Shown piece after piece: positions 1 through 7,849 of a DNA stretch of 64,000 bases (within the stretch, counting starts at the first letter, position 1; the number at the start of each line of letters is the position of its first letter). The position numbers and the translations under genes were made by a program. The notes under the pieces are model-generated. The model was not told the DNA's origin. It saw only the letters and a list, made by a program, of their open reading frames with translations, and made no database searches. This DNA comes from Aliiruegeria sabulilitoris (GTDB lineage Bacteria > Pseudomonadota > Alphaproteobacteria > Rhodobacterales > Rhodobacteraceae), in the NCBI RefSeq assembly GCF_001558155.1, contig NZ_LOAS01000010.1:62001-126000 (forward strand). Direction: 5' to 3'.

Positions 1-36
1 CGAGAAATCCGGCGTTCCCATGAAGATAACCTTCAT
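1..36 (-). CDS. fmt: Methionyl-tRNA formyltransferase, 5' end only
   Basis: Only the first twelve codons are in the window. Reading the minus strand from the ATG at 34-36 gives MKVIFMGTPDFS, the characteristic N-terminus of Fmt, which formylates initiator Met-tRNA with 10-formyltetrahydrofolate. It begins 3 bases after the deformylase-like gene at 40-537 and is the last visible member of a def-def-def-fmt string, so co-transcription with the deformylases is likely. Formylation and deformylation genes are commonly paired in bacteria. The rest of the gene lies outside the window. Confidence 0.85.
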   Translation of the reverse strand, partial: MKVIFMGTPDFS

Positions 37-39
37 CCC

Positions 40-537
40 CTACCCCTTTGCCTTGCGTGCTTTCTTCAGCAGCATCTCGCGTTTCGTCCGGCTGAGCCGG
101 TCAAAGAACATCCTGCCGTTCAAATGATCGATCTGGTGCTGGACGGAGGTCGCCCAGACGCCCTCGAATACCTGCCGCATACGGCTACCCTGCGCATCGG
201 TAAAGGCGACATCCACCCTGGCCGGACGCTCCAGCCGCGCATGCATGCCGGGCAGATTCGGGCTCGCCTCGTCATGGGCGCGCAGTTCGGGCGACGCCTC
301 CACAATTTCCGGATCGGCTAACAGCACTGCCTTGCCGCGCTCCTCGGAACAATCGACGACGGCAAGCCGCAGCATCACACCGATCTGCGGTGCCGCCAGT
401 CCAAGCCCTGGCATAGCCTCCATCGTGTCGACCATGTCGGCCCAGATTGCGCGGATCTCGTCCGTGACCGCGCCCACGGGTTCGGCTTCCGTTCGCAGGC
501 GCTTGTCTGGCCAGGGCACGAAGGGCCGCACGGTCAT
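40..537 (-). CDS. Peptide deformylase-like protein with substituted active site
   Basis: A 165-residue protein with the full deformylase fold length and an intact first motif (GLGLAAPQ, residues 44-51). The second motif, normally EGCLS with the metal-binding Cys, reads EASPN (90-94), so Ser92 stands where Cys is expected. The third motif, normally HExDH, reads HQIDH (134-138), so the catalytic Glu is Gln135. Both changes should disable metal-dependent deformylation. The start overlaps the stop of the upstream def by 4 bases (ATGA) and fmt follows after 3 bases, so it is translated as part of the operon. The intact frame and conserved fold suggest a retained non-catalytic or altered role rather than decay. 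Deformylase ancestry is clear; function is unknown. Confidence 0.85.
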   Translation of the reverse strand: MTVRPFVPWPDKRLRTEAEPVGAVTDEIRAIWADMVDTMEAMPGLGLAAPQIGVMLRLAVVDCSEERGKAVLLADPEIVEASPELRAHDEASPNLPGMHARLERPARVDVAFTDAQGSRMRQVFEGVWATSVQHQIDHLNGRMFFDRLSRTKREMLLKKARKAKG

Positions 538-1028
538 GCGTTATATTCCTCGATCAAGGCAAGGCGCATCTGTCGGTCCACCCGGTCGAGCGTGACGATC
601 CCATCGAGATGGTCCAGCTCGTGCTGCGCACAGATGGCGTCGAACCCGTGAAGGTCCGCCTCCTGCGCGGAGCCGTCAATCTCGGTCCAGCGCATGTGGA
701 TCTGCGCCGGGCGTTCCACCCGCGCCAGAATGCCGGGGATCGACAGGCAGCCTTCTTCGAAGGCCTGTGTCTCCGGCGAGGTCCAGGTGATCTCGGGATT
801 GATGAAGATCCGCGGCGCGGGCGCGCGTTCCTTCCACTCGGTGTCCATCACGAACAGGCGCAGCGGCTGGCCGACCTGCGGCGCGGCCAGTCCCCGCCCC
901 TCGGCGGCATACAAGGTGGCGAGCATATCCTCCGCGAGCCGGCGCAGCGAAGCGTCTATTTCCCCCACGGGGTCGCAGTCGCGCGCAAGAACCGGATCGG
1001 GCCAGGTGACGATATTCAGTCGCCCCAT
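534..1028 (-). CDS. def: Peptide deformylase (second copy)
   Basis: A 164-residue deformylase that removes the N-formyl group from nascent proteins. All three signature motifs are intact: GRGLAAPQVG, EEGCLSIPG with the Cys metal ligand, and QHELDHLDG with two His ligands and the catalytic Glu. I chose the ATG at 1026-1028 (MGRLNIV) because the frame open further upstream has no deformylase-like sequence and overlaps the preceding gene. It starts 5 bases after the stop of the first def and overlaps the degenerate third copy by 4 bases. It is more divergent from typical bacterial Def than the copy at 1034-1555. Confidence 0.9.
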   Translation of the reverse strand: MGRLNIVTWPDPVLARDCDPVGEIDASLRRLAEDMLATLYAAEGRGLAAPQVGQPLRLFVMDTEWKERAPAPRIFINPEITWTSPETQAFEEGCLSIPGILARVERPAQIHMRWTEIDGSAQEADLHGFDAICAQHELDHLDGIVTLDRVDRQMRLALIEEYNA

Positions 1029-1033
1029 GCCGC

Positions 1034-1555
1034 TCAGCCCCGCGCCAGCTCGCGCTTGAGCTTCTGCATCTTGCGCGTGATCATCTGGCGCTTGAGCGGC
1101 CTGAGGTAATCGATGAACAACACGCCGTTCAGATGGTCGATCTCGTGCTGAACACAGGTCGCCCAGAGGCCATTGAAGTCTTCCTGACGTGCGGCGCCGT
1201 CGCGGTCCATCCACCGCACCGTCACCTCGGCCGGGCGTTCGACCTCGGCATATTGTTCAGGGATCGACAGGCAGCCTTCCTCGTAGACGCTGCTCTCCTC
1301 CGATTCCGCGATCACCTCGGGGTTGAACATCACCAGAGGGCGTGGCTCGCCTTCGCCGTCGCGCACGCAATCGAGCACGATCAGCCGCCGGGTTATCCCG
1401 ACCTGTGGCGCCGCAAGCCCGATGCCGGGGGCATCATACATGGTTTGCAGCATGTCGTCGGCCAGTGTCCGCAGCTCGTCGGACAGATCGGGCACGGGAT
1501 CGCACACCTTCTTGAGGCGCGGGTCGGGATGTATCAGGATCGAACGCAAAGTCAT
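1034..1555 (-). CDS. def: Peptide deformylase (first, canonical copy)
   Basis: A 173-residue cytosolic metalloenzyme that deformylates N-terminal methionine during translation. Motifs are canonical: GIGLAAPQVG, EEGCLSIPE and QHEIDHLNG. The N-terminus (MTLRSILIHPDPRLK) and the lysine/arginine-rich C-terminal helix match typical type I Def. It is the promoter-proximal gene of the minus-strand def-def-def-fmt string and diverges from the PLP enzyme at 1674, so the operon promoter should lie between 1556 and 1673. This is the copy most likely to supply the essential activity. Confidence 0.95.
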   Translation of the reverse strand: MTLRSILIHPDPRLKKVCDPVPDLSDELRTLADDMLQTMYDAPGIGLAAPQVGITRRLIVLDCVRDGEGEPRPLVMFNPEVIAESEESSVYEEGCLSIPEQYAEVERPAEVTVRWMDRDGAARQEDFNGLWATCVQHEIDHLNGVLFIDYLRPLKRQMITRKMQKLKRELARG

Positions 1556-1673
1556 GCACGCGATGTAGGCGATGCCCGCTTGCGTGGCAATATCACGCCG
1601 TCACTGCGCGGCTTTCTCTTGCGCCTGCCGTTGCAGCCGATAGCTTCGGCGCCGAGCAGAAAAGAGGTGCCTA

Positions 1674-2843
1674 ATGTCCTTTGACGAGATCATCGACCGG
1701 TTCGGAACCCATTGCGCGAAATGGGACATGATGGAGCCGATCTACGGCGTTCCGGCCAAGGACGGCATCGCCATGTGGGTGGCGGACATGGATTTCCGTC
1801 CGCCGGCTTGCGTGCAGAAAGCGGTCGAGGACATGGCGGCGCATGGCATCTATGGCTACTGGGGCGGCGAGGGCGACTACAAGAACGCGATCTGCTGGTG
1901 GATGTCCGAACGCCACGGCTGGACGGTCGATCCGGAGTGGATTTTCACCACCCATGGCCTCGTGCACGGCACCGGCATGTGCGTGGACACATGGACCGCG
2001 CCGGGCGATGGCGTCGTTCTCATGACTCCCGTCTATCACGCCTTTGCCCGCGTGATCCGCTCCGCTGGCCGCGAGGTGGTCGAATGCCAGATGGTCAACA
2101 ATAATGGCCGCTACGAGATGGATTTCGACGCCTGGGACGCGCAGATGACCGGGCGCGAGAAACTGATGATCCTGTGCTCACCGCATAACCCGGGCGGCCG
2201 CGTCTGGACCCGCGAGGAGTTGGAAGGGGTGGCCGCCTTCGCCAAGCGGCACGACCTGATCCTGGTCTCCGACGAAATTCACCATGACCTCGTCTATCCC
2301 GGCGCGACCCATATCCCGATGGCCAATATCGAAGGCATCGAGGACCGGCTGGTCATGATGAGCGCCACGACCAAGACCTTCAACATCGCTGGCTCCCATA
2401 CCGGCAACGTGATCATCCCGGACCCGGACCTGCGCAAGGCCTTCGCCACGCGCATGTCTGCGCTCGGACTCTCGCCAAACAGCTTCGGGCTGGCCATGAC
2501 TACGGCAGCCTACTCGCCGGATGGTGCCGCCTGGGTGGATGAGCTGATCGTCTATCTCGATGGCAATCGAAAGCTGCTGGACGCGGCGGTGGAGTCGATT
2601 CCCGGCCTCGCCTCGATGAAGATGGAGTCGACCTATCTCGCCTGGGTGGATTTCGCGGGCACCGGCATGGAACGCGACGAGTTCACCCGGCGGGTGCAAA
2701 AGGACGCCCGCATCGCCATCAACCACGGCCCGACCTTCGGCAAGGGTGGCGAGAGCTTCCTGCGCTTCAATTTTGCCACGCCCCGCAGTGTGGTCAACGA
2801 AGCCATGGAACGCCTGACCACCGCCTTTGCGGATCTCCAGTGA
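1674..2843 (+). CDS. PatB/MalY-family C-S beta-lyase (PLP-dependent)
   Basis: A 389-residue fold-type I PLP enzyme. SDEIHHDLVY (199-208) supplies the pyridine-nitrogen Asp200, and SATTKTFNIAG has the Schiff-base Lys234; HNPGG at 171-175 binds the cofactor phosphate region. The motif set and the N-terminal MWVADMDF segment are typical of the MalY/PatB group, which cleaves cystathionine or cysteine S-conjugates to pyruvate, ammonia and a thiol. The start follows AAAAGAGGTGCCTA. The L,D-transpeptidase gene overlaps its last 4 bases, so the two are translationally coupled. Substrate (cystathionine or a cysteine conjugate) cannot be decided from sequence. Confidence 0.85.
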   Translation: MSFDEIIDRFGTHCAKWDMMEPIYGVPAKDGIAMWVADMDFRPPACVQKAVEDMAAHGIYGYWGGEGDYKNAICWWMSERHGWTVDPEWIFTTHGLVHGTGMCVDTWTAPGDGVVLMTPVYHAFARVIRSAGREVVECQMVNNNGRYEMDFDAWDAQMTGREKLMILCSPHNPGGRVWTREELEGVAAFAKRHDLILVSDEIHHDLVYPGATHIPMANIEGIEDRLVMMSATTKTFNIAGSHTGNVIIPDPDLRKAFATRMSALGLSPNSFGLAMTTAAYSPDGAAWVDELIVYLDGNRKLLDAAVESIPGLASMKMESTYLAWVDFAGTGMERDEFTRRVQKDARIAINHGPTFGKGGESFLRFNFATPRSVVNEAMERLTTAFADLQ

Positions 2844-3382
2844 CGGGGCTGATCGGCCCTCTGCTCGTCACGGCGGCGCTGCTGGCGCCGCCCGCCATGC
2901 TGGGCGCATCGCTCTGGCACCATTTCGAACCTTGGGACATGACCCCTCCGCGGGCCCTGACAGAGGACATTGATCGGATCGTCATCGAGAAGAGCCGCCG
3001 CACGATGGTGGTCTACCGCGATGGTGAAATCCGGAAACGCTATCGCATCTCGCTCGGCTTCGCGCCGGAGGGCGATAAGCAACAACAGGGCGACGGCAAG
3101 ACGCCGGAAGGGATCTACCGGATCGACCGCCGCAACGACCGCAGCCGGTTCCACCTATCGCTCGGCCTCGACTACCCACGCCCCGAGGACCGCGCCGAAG
3201 CCTCCGCACTCGGCGTGAACCCCGGCGGGGACATCTTCATCCACGGCCAACCCAACAAGCTGCCCGATTTCATGAAAATCCCCGGCGACTGGACCGAGGG
3301 CTGCATTGCCATCACCAATGCCGAGATCGAGGAATTGTTCCGTCACACGACAACGGGCACCGAGGTCGAGATTCGGCCCTAG
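2840..3382 (+). CDS. L,D-transpeptidase (YkuD domain), membrane-anchored
   Basis: A 180-residue protein starting at a GTG that overlaps the stop of the preceding gene. Residues 5-24 form a hydrophobic signal anchor; the rest is a YkuD domain with the catalytic signature IHGQ (His135-Gly136) and GDWTEGCIAITN (Cys155 in TEGC). Such enzymes form 3-3 crosslinks in peptidoglycan or attach proteins to it in the periplasm. The SLGFAPEGDKQQQGDGKTPEG stretch is the usual substrate-groove segment, here split in my reading into strand and loop. Coupling to a C-S lyase gene is a synteny observation without a known functional link. Confidence 0.88.
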   Translation: MTGLIGPLLVTAALLAPPAMLGASLWHHFEPWDMTPPRALTEDIDRIVIEKSRRTMVVYRDGEIRKRYRISLGFAPEGDKQQQGDGKTPEGIYRIDRRNDRSRFHLSLGLDYPRPEDRAEASALGVNPGGDIFIHGQPNKLPDFMKIPGDWTEGCIAITNAEIEELFRHTTTGTEVEIRP

Positions 3383-3590
3383 CAAGATTGGCCCAGTTCC
3401 AACCTCGAAAGGGGGCTTTCCCCCAAAGAACAATCGCCATCGGATATTTCTGGCCCGAAGAAGAACGACTGGCAGTCACGACTTCTTCTTGAACCAAATA
3501 GCCGCGTAGGCGGCATGACCCAAAGAAACTTTTGAGCGCTCGAACGATTTCCACTCGATCTTTCAGGTGAACAGCGTTGGTAGATTGGGT

Positions 3591-3944
3591 CTACTTCTGT
3601 GGCAACAGCCCCACCGGTTCAGGCCGCTCGCGCACGAAATCCGCAGCAGGCGCATTCCGGTCGGCCGGATTGGCGGTTTTCACCTCGTATGTTCGTTCGC
3701 CATCGGCTTCGGAACTGGTGACGATGAGCGCCTGGCAGAGATGTCTGCCGTGATCGAACAGATCGACCAGACCGCGCAGGCGCGGTGCGTCCTCGGCGGT
3801 TACCGCGAAACCACTCTCCCAGTAACGCAGGATGGGCATCTCCTGTTCGCCCGCCCGGACCTTCATATAGCTACGCTTGCGGCGTTGCGTTCGGCGCGCG
3901 CGCTCCATCTCATCTCGCAGTTCCCGCGGTAGAAATTCGGACAT
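3591..3944 (-). CDS. Conserved hypothetical protein
   Basis: A 117-residue protein I do not recognise beyond its likely conservation in this bacterial family. The ATG at 3942-3944 is chosen because AAGGAG lies at the right distance; the frame extends 30 codons upstream without a good start. The N-terminus is highly charged (LRDEMERARRTQRRKR), followed by a small alpha/beta region (LIVTSS, RTYEVKT) and a proline-rich tail. No signal peptide or membrane segment is visible. It diverges from the transferase gene at 4157. Codon use and GC pattern match neighbours, which supports a real gene. Confidence 0.6.
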   Translation of the reverse strand: MSEFLPRELRDEMERARRTQRRKRSYMKVRAGEQEMPILRYWESGFAVTAEDAPRLRGLVDLFDHGRHLCQALIVTSSEADGERTYEVKTANPADRNAPAADFVRERPEPVGLLPQK

Positions 3945-4156
3945 GCGGCTCTCCTTGTCGAACGGGCCTGCATTGGGCAATCCACCAGCTCCGCTGTCAA
4001 CGGCGACCGGGCGCAACCCGCTCGCGCCCCACAAAGTCGCGACATTTCAACAACATGACTGCATGTGCAAAAAACCGCAGGCGCCCCTGCACCGGTCGGC
4101 CTTTCGAAACCCGGCAGGATCATTACCTTCTGAGGCGAATGCGAATGGGGGTAAAA

Positions 4157-5155
4157 ATGGGTCTTCTGATCGACGGGAAATGGCATGACAGCTGGTACGA
4201 CACCAGCAAAACGGGCGGCGAGTTCGTCCGCTCGGAGGCGGGTTTCCGCAACTGGATCACGCCGGATGGCCGGCCAGGACCAAGTGGCACGGGCGGATTT
4301 AGAGCCGAAAGCGGCCGCTATCACCTCTACGTGTCGCTGGCGTGCCCTTGGGCGCATCGCACGCTCATCTATCGGCAGATCAAGGGCCTTGCCGAACATA
4401 TCTCGGTTTCCGTCGTCCACCCGGACATGCTGTCCGAAGGCTGGAGCTTCGGACGGGAGTATCCCGGGGCCACGGGCGACAGCCTGTTCGGCCTGCCCTA
4501 CCTGCGCGACATCTACACCCGCGATACAGCCGATTTCACCGGCCGCGTCACGGTACCCGTCTTGTGGGACAAGACCACCGGCCGGATCGTTTCCAACGAA
4601 AGCTCGGAAATCATCCGCATGTTCGACAATGCGTTTGCCGGAGTGACCGGCGATAGTGCTCGCATGCGTCCGCCAGCCCTGATCGATGAAATCGACGCGG
4701 TGAACGAGCGTCTCTATGCCAACCTCAACAATGGCGTTTACCGCGCCGGGTTCGCCACCCGCCAGGCCGCCTATGACGACGCCGTTGGAGATGTTTTCGA
4801 GGTGCTGGACTGGATGGAGGACCGCCTTTCGCGGCAACGCTACCTGGCCGGCGCGCAGATCACGGAAGCAGACTGGCGCGCTTTCACCACCCTGATCCGC
4901 TTTGATCCGGTCTATTTCAGCCATTTCAAATGCAGTCGCAACCGGCTGGCCGACATGCCGAACCTGCTCGGTTACACACGGGAACTCTACCAATATGCGG
5001 GCGTGGCCGAGACGGTCGATTTCGATCACATCCGACGCCACTATTTCTACAGTCACGAAACGATCAACCCGTCCCGGATCGTGCCAGTGCCTCCGCTGAT
5101 GGATTGGTCCGCGCCGCATGGGCGCGACTGGCTGGAGGCCGACAGCGCGGCCTGA
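4157..5155 (+). CDS. Glutathionyl-hydroquinone reductase-like (ECM4/YqjG, xi-class GST)
   Basis: A 332-residue protein of the YqjG/ECM4 group, which reduces glutathionyl-hydroquinones. The thioredoxin-fold N-domain has the catalytic CPWAHR at 63-68, typical of this class, where Cys63 takes glutathione from the substrate. The helical C-domain includes the long family-specific tail ending near HYFYSHETINP. The start at 4157 (MGLLIDGKWHD) fits the family N-terminus; the in-frame ATGs at 4139 and 4145 are possible alternatives, and a GGGGG run sits just upstream of 4157. It converges on the receiver gene at 5162, 6 bases away. Confidence 0.85.
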   Translation: MGLLIDGKWHDSWYDTSKTGGEFVRSEAGFRNWITPDGRPGPSGTGGFRAESGRYHLYVSLACPWAHRTLIYRQIKGLAEHISVSVVHPDMLSEGWSFGREYPGATGDSLFGLPYLRDIYTRDTADFTGRVTVPVLWDKTTGRIVSNESSEIIRMFDNAFAGVTGDSARMRPPALIDEIDAVNERLYANLNNGVYRAGFATRQAAYDDAVGDVFEVLDWMEDRLSRQRYLAGAQITEADWRAFTTLIRFDPVYFSHFKCSRNRLADMPNLLGYTRELYQYAGVAETVDFDHIRRHYFYSHETINPSRIVPVPPLMDWSAPHGRDWLEADSAA

Positions 5156-5161
5156 TCCGCC

Positions 5162-5527
5162 TTAGCGGCGCGCCTTGCCGTGATACTCGACCATCGCCGC
5201 GAGATCCTCCGGCGGGGTCTCCGATTGCAAGAAGGCGCAGGCATTGGACGCGAGGCTGAAGATCGAGCCGTCGGAAAAGAAGCTGGTGTTGGTCACGAAG
5301 ATAACCCGTGCCGCGGGGCGGCGATAGGACGCGAAGTCGGACACCGCGAAAGCGCTTCCCTCCTCCAGAACGACATCCAGTATGATGACCTGGAAAGACC
5401 GGTCGTGCAGGAAGGCGATTGCCTCGGCCTGACCTTGCGCGAGCGAAACTTCGTGGCCCATCCGTTCAATATGACGTTTCCAGAGCCAGCCCAAATCGCG
5501 GCTGCTCTCGACAATCAAGACTTGCAT
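5162..5527 (-). CDS. Stand-alone response-regulator receiver protein, atypical
   Basis: A 121-residue single receiver domain. Asp51 in VIILDVVLEEG is the phosphoacceptor position and Thr79 in IFVTNTS is the switch Thr. The acidic pocket is reduced to Glu7 (LIVESS rather than the usual two acidic residues), and the conserved Lys of the FLxKP motif is Ser102 (FLQSETP), so phosphorylation chemistry may be altered or lost. There is no output domain. The ATG at 5525-5527 is chosen because the receiver fold begins exactly there. A TTAA-N7-TTAA CtrA box lies about 60 bases upstream, which suggests cell-cycle or motility-type control. Confidence 0.75.
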   Translation of the reverse strand: MQVLIVESSRDLGWLWKRHIERMGHEVSLAQGQAEAIAFLHDRSFQVIILDVVLEEGSAFAVSDFASYRRPAARVIFVTNTSFFSDGSIFSLASNACAFLQSETPPEDLAAMVEYHGKARR

Positions 5528-5586
5528 GCAACCCCCGTGCCGAAACCAATACGGCACTACTGCCTTATGTTCCTGAGCTTTTTTTC

Positions 5587-5601
5587 TTAACGAATCGTTA
5601 A
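5587..5601. promoter_or_regulatory. CtrA box (TTAA-N7-TTAA)
   Basis: TTAACGAATCGTTAA is a perfect TTAA-N7-TTAA site and also a 15-base palindrome. This is the known binding consensus of the alphaproteobacterial master regulator CtrA. It lies 60 bases before the receiver gene (minus strand) and 100 bases before cobC (plus strand); a further GTTAAC occurs at 5618-5623. The position fits control of the receiver gene best. Binding itself is inferred. Confidence 0.55.
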
Positions 5602-5701
5602 TGATTGGTTCGCAAGCGTTAACGGCTTTCCTTCGCGCGGGAAACACAGCAAAAGCGGCGCGATACCGCGAAGGCGGACAGCTTGATGACGAGGCTTCGG
5701 C

Positions 5702-6697
5702 ATGGCGGGAGAGAAAGGCCACAATACGCACGGCTCCAAACGGGACCATGGCGGCGGGTTGGATGCGGCCTGCGAAAGGTGGGGCGGTGCGCGCACGGAC
5801 TGGCTGGACCTGTCGACTGGCATCAACCCGATCCCCTATCCCTTGCCCGAACTACCCGGCGACGCATGGAGCGCCCTGCCCGACAGCAACAGCCTCGCGC
5901 GTCTCATCACGGCGGCCCGTGCGTACTGGGACGTTCCCGCCGGCCTGGAGGTGCTGCCGACGCATGGCGCCTCGGCCCCGATTGCCCGGATCCCGTTTCT
6001 GCTGGCGCCGCACGGCCCCGGCCGGGTCCATATTCCGGCACCGACCTATAACGAACATGCCGCCGCCTTTCGCAATGCAGGGTTCGACACGGTGCCCCGG
6101 ATCGACGACGGCCCTGTTGACGCCACCGTCCTCGTGCATCCCAACAATCCCGATGGCCGCCTGTGGACGGCCGAAGAGCTGCCCGAAAGCGGGCTTCTGA
6201 TCATCGACGAAAGCTTCTGCGACATTCATCCGGAACGGAGCCTGTTGCCGGTTGTGGCAACGCGTCCGCAAACGCTGGTTCTCAAGAGTTTCGGCAAGTT
6301 CTGGGGGCTGGCCGGTCTGCGGCTCGGCTTCGTCATCGGCGCGCCGGCGTTGATCGCCCCCTTGCGGGAGATGACCGGCCCGTGGTCCGTCTCCGGACCG
6401 GCCCTCGCCATCGGGGAAGCGGCGCTGACGGACAATAACTGGGCCAGGGAAACCCGCACCCGGCTCGACACCGATGCCGCAAGGCTCGATACACTGATGA
6501 CGGCTGTAGGCGCGACGCTTGCCGGTGGCACGTCGCTCTTCCGGCTCTATCGAACCGCTGACGCGACCGCGATGCAGGAACGACTCGCGCGCGGACATGT
6601 CTGGTCCCGGCGCTTCCCCTATTCCTCAGAATGGATCCGCCTCGGATTGCCCGGAAGCGAGTCGGACTGGCAACAACTTGAGCGGGCGCTGGCATGA
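5702..6697 (+). CDS. cobC: Threonine-phosphate decarboxylase / CobC-type cobalamin enzyme
   Basis: A 331-residue PLP-dependent class I/II aminotransferase-fold protein. It shows the LSTGINPIPYP N-terminal segment typical of CobC/CobD decarboxylases, HPNNPDGR, LLIIDESFCD with the cofactor Asp, and LKSFGKFWGLAGLRLGF with the Schiff-base Lys. The family makes (R)-1-amino-2-propanol phosphate for the lower-loop linker of cobalamin. The gene overlaps the next one by 4 bases; the pair catalyses sequential steps. No cobalamin riboswitch core is visible upstream. Confidence 0.85.
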   Translation: MAGEKGHNTHGSKRDHGGGLDAACERWGGARTDWLDLSTGINPIPYPLPELPGDAWSALPDSNSLARLITAARAYWDVPAGLEVLPTHGASAPIARIPFLLAPHGPGRVHIPAPTYNEHAAAFRNAGFDTVPRIDDGPVDATVLVHPNNPDGRLWTAEELPESGLLIIDESFCDIHPERSLLPVVATRPQTLVLKSFGKFWGLAGLRLGFVIGAPALIAPLREMTGPWSVSGPALAIGEAALTDNNWARETRTRLDTDAARLDTLMTAVGATLAGGTSLFRLYRTADATAMQERLARGHVWSRRFPYSSEWIRLGLPGSESDWQQLERALA

Positions 6698-7614
6698 CCG
6701 GCTCCCCGCTTGTTCTTCTGCTCGCGCTGGCCTTGGACGCGGTTCTGGGCGAGCCGCAATGGCTCTGGTCGCGCCTGCCACACCCCGCGGTCGTGATGGG
6801 CCGAGCGGTGGGTTGGGTGGATCGCAGTTTCAACACAGGAAACCGTCGCCGCCTTAAGGGCACCCTCACGCTCCTGGCGCTGGTGCTTCTCGCCGGCCTG
6901 TTGGGCTGGGCGCTTCAGGCATGGATTCCCGGCCAGCTTGCCGATGTCATCGTCGTTGCCATCCTCGTTGCGCAGAAATCGCTGGTCCAGCATGTCGCCG
7001 CCGTGGCCAGCGCCCTGCGCGAGAACCTGGAGGCCGGAAAGCGCGCCGTTTCGATGATCGTTGGCCGCGACACGACCGGCATGGACGTGCCCGCCGTCTC
7101 CCGCGCCGCCATCGAGAGCGCGGCGGAGAACTTTTCGGACGGCATCACCGCCCCGGTCTTCTGGTACCTGCTCGGCGGGCTTCCCGGAATCCTGATCTAC
7201 AAGGTGACCAATACCGCCGACAGCATGATCGGCCACCGCACGGAACGGCACGAGGCTTTCGGCTGGGCCTCGGCCCGGTTTGACGATGTGTTGAATTACA
7301 TCCCTTCCCGGCTCACCGGGGCGCTGATCCTGCTGTCGCACGGCCTGTTCTCGGGTTGGGGCAAGGTTGCCCGCGAGGCGCGCCAGCACCGTTCGCCCAA
7401 TGCCGGCTGGCCCGAGGCCGCCATGGCGCGCTGCCTGAATGTCGCGCTCTCCGGCCCGCGCAGCTATGGCGGCGAGATCCGAGACTTTCCCGTCATCTAC
7501 CCGGCGGGAGACCGCTCCCCCGGCCCCGAGGCGATCGACCGCTCCGTGACCGCGCTCTGGCGAAGCTGGGCAGGACTGTGCGCTGTCAGCCTTCTGCTTC
7601 TCGCGCTCTTCTGA
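6694..7614 (+). CDS. cobD: Adenosylcobinamide-phosphate synthase (CbiB/CobD)
   Basis: A 306-residue inner-membrane protein that joins the aminopropanol linker to adenosylcobyric acid. It has the family N-terminus LDAVLGEPQWLWSRLPHPAVVMG, several hydrophobic helices (residues 57-75, 80-95, C-terminal end), GRDTTGMD, and the strongly conserved ESAAENFSDGITAPVFW and TNTADSMIGHR segments. The ATG lies inside the stop of cobC, so the two are coupled. No other cobalamin genes are in the window, so this pair is separated from any main B12 cluster or sits at its end. Confidence 0.92.
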   Translation: MTGSPLVLLLALALDAVLGEPQWLWSRLPHPAVVMGRAVGWVDRSFNTGNRRRLKGTLTLLALVLLAGLLGWALQAWIPGQLADVIVVAILVAQKSLVQHVAAVASALRENLEAGKRAVSMIVGRDTTGMDVPAVSRAAIESAAENFSDGITAPVFWYLLGGLPGILIYKVTNTADSMIGHRTERHEAFGWASARFDDVLNYIPSRLTGALILLSHGLFSGWGKVAREARQHRSPNAGWPEAAMARCLNVALSGPRSYGGEIRDFPVIYPAGDRSPGPEAIDRSVTALWRSWAGLCAVSLLLLALF

Positions 7615-7780
7615 CAGCCGGGAAGGGCCGCACCTCGTTGCCCGAAACGCAACTACGCCACGCACGGCGCACCGATTTGGTTGGATAAACCCGGTCCACC
7701 TGTCAATTTCTTCCACCAGGCAGAAAAGCGGTGAATGCCGGGTGACGCGACTTCAATCGCAATGCCGGGCCCTTGCCCTC

Positions 7781-7808
7781 TTGCACCTTTCCAGCCCATC
7801 CCTATAAC
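7781..7808 (+). promoter_or_regulatory. Candidate sigma-70 promoter of carB
   Basis: TTGCAC at 7781-7786 and TATAAC at 7803-7808 are separated by 16 bases and stand about 40 bases before the carB ATG. This is a predicted promoter by consensus only. The remainder of the 235-base gap 7615-7849 shows no other structure that I can support. Confidence 0.4.
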
Positions 7809-7849
7809 GCAGTCAATTTGCCGAAGCCCGCTGCCCGGAGACTCCTACC

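Noticed and set aside
5528-5701. Possible cobalamin riboswitch before cobC
   Set aside because: The B12 box (GCCACTG-like) and the conserved core are absent; only the CtrA-type palindrome and a T-rich stretch are visible.
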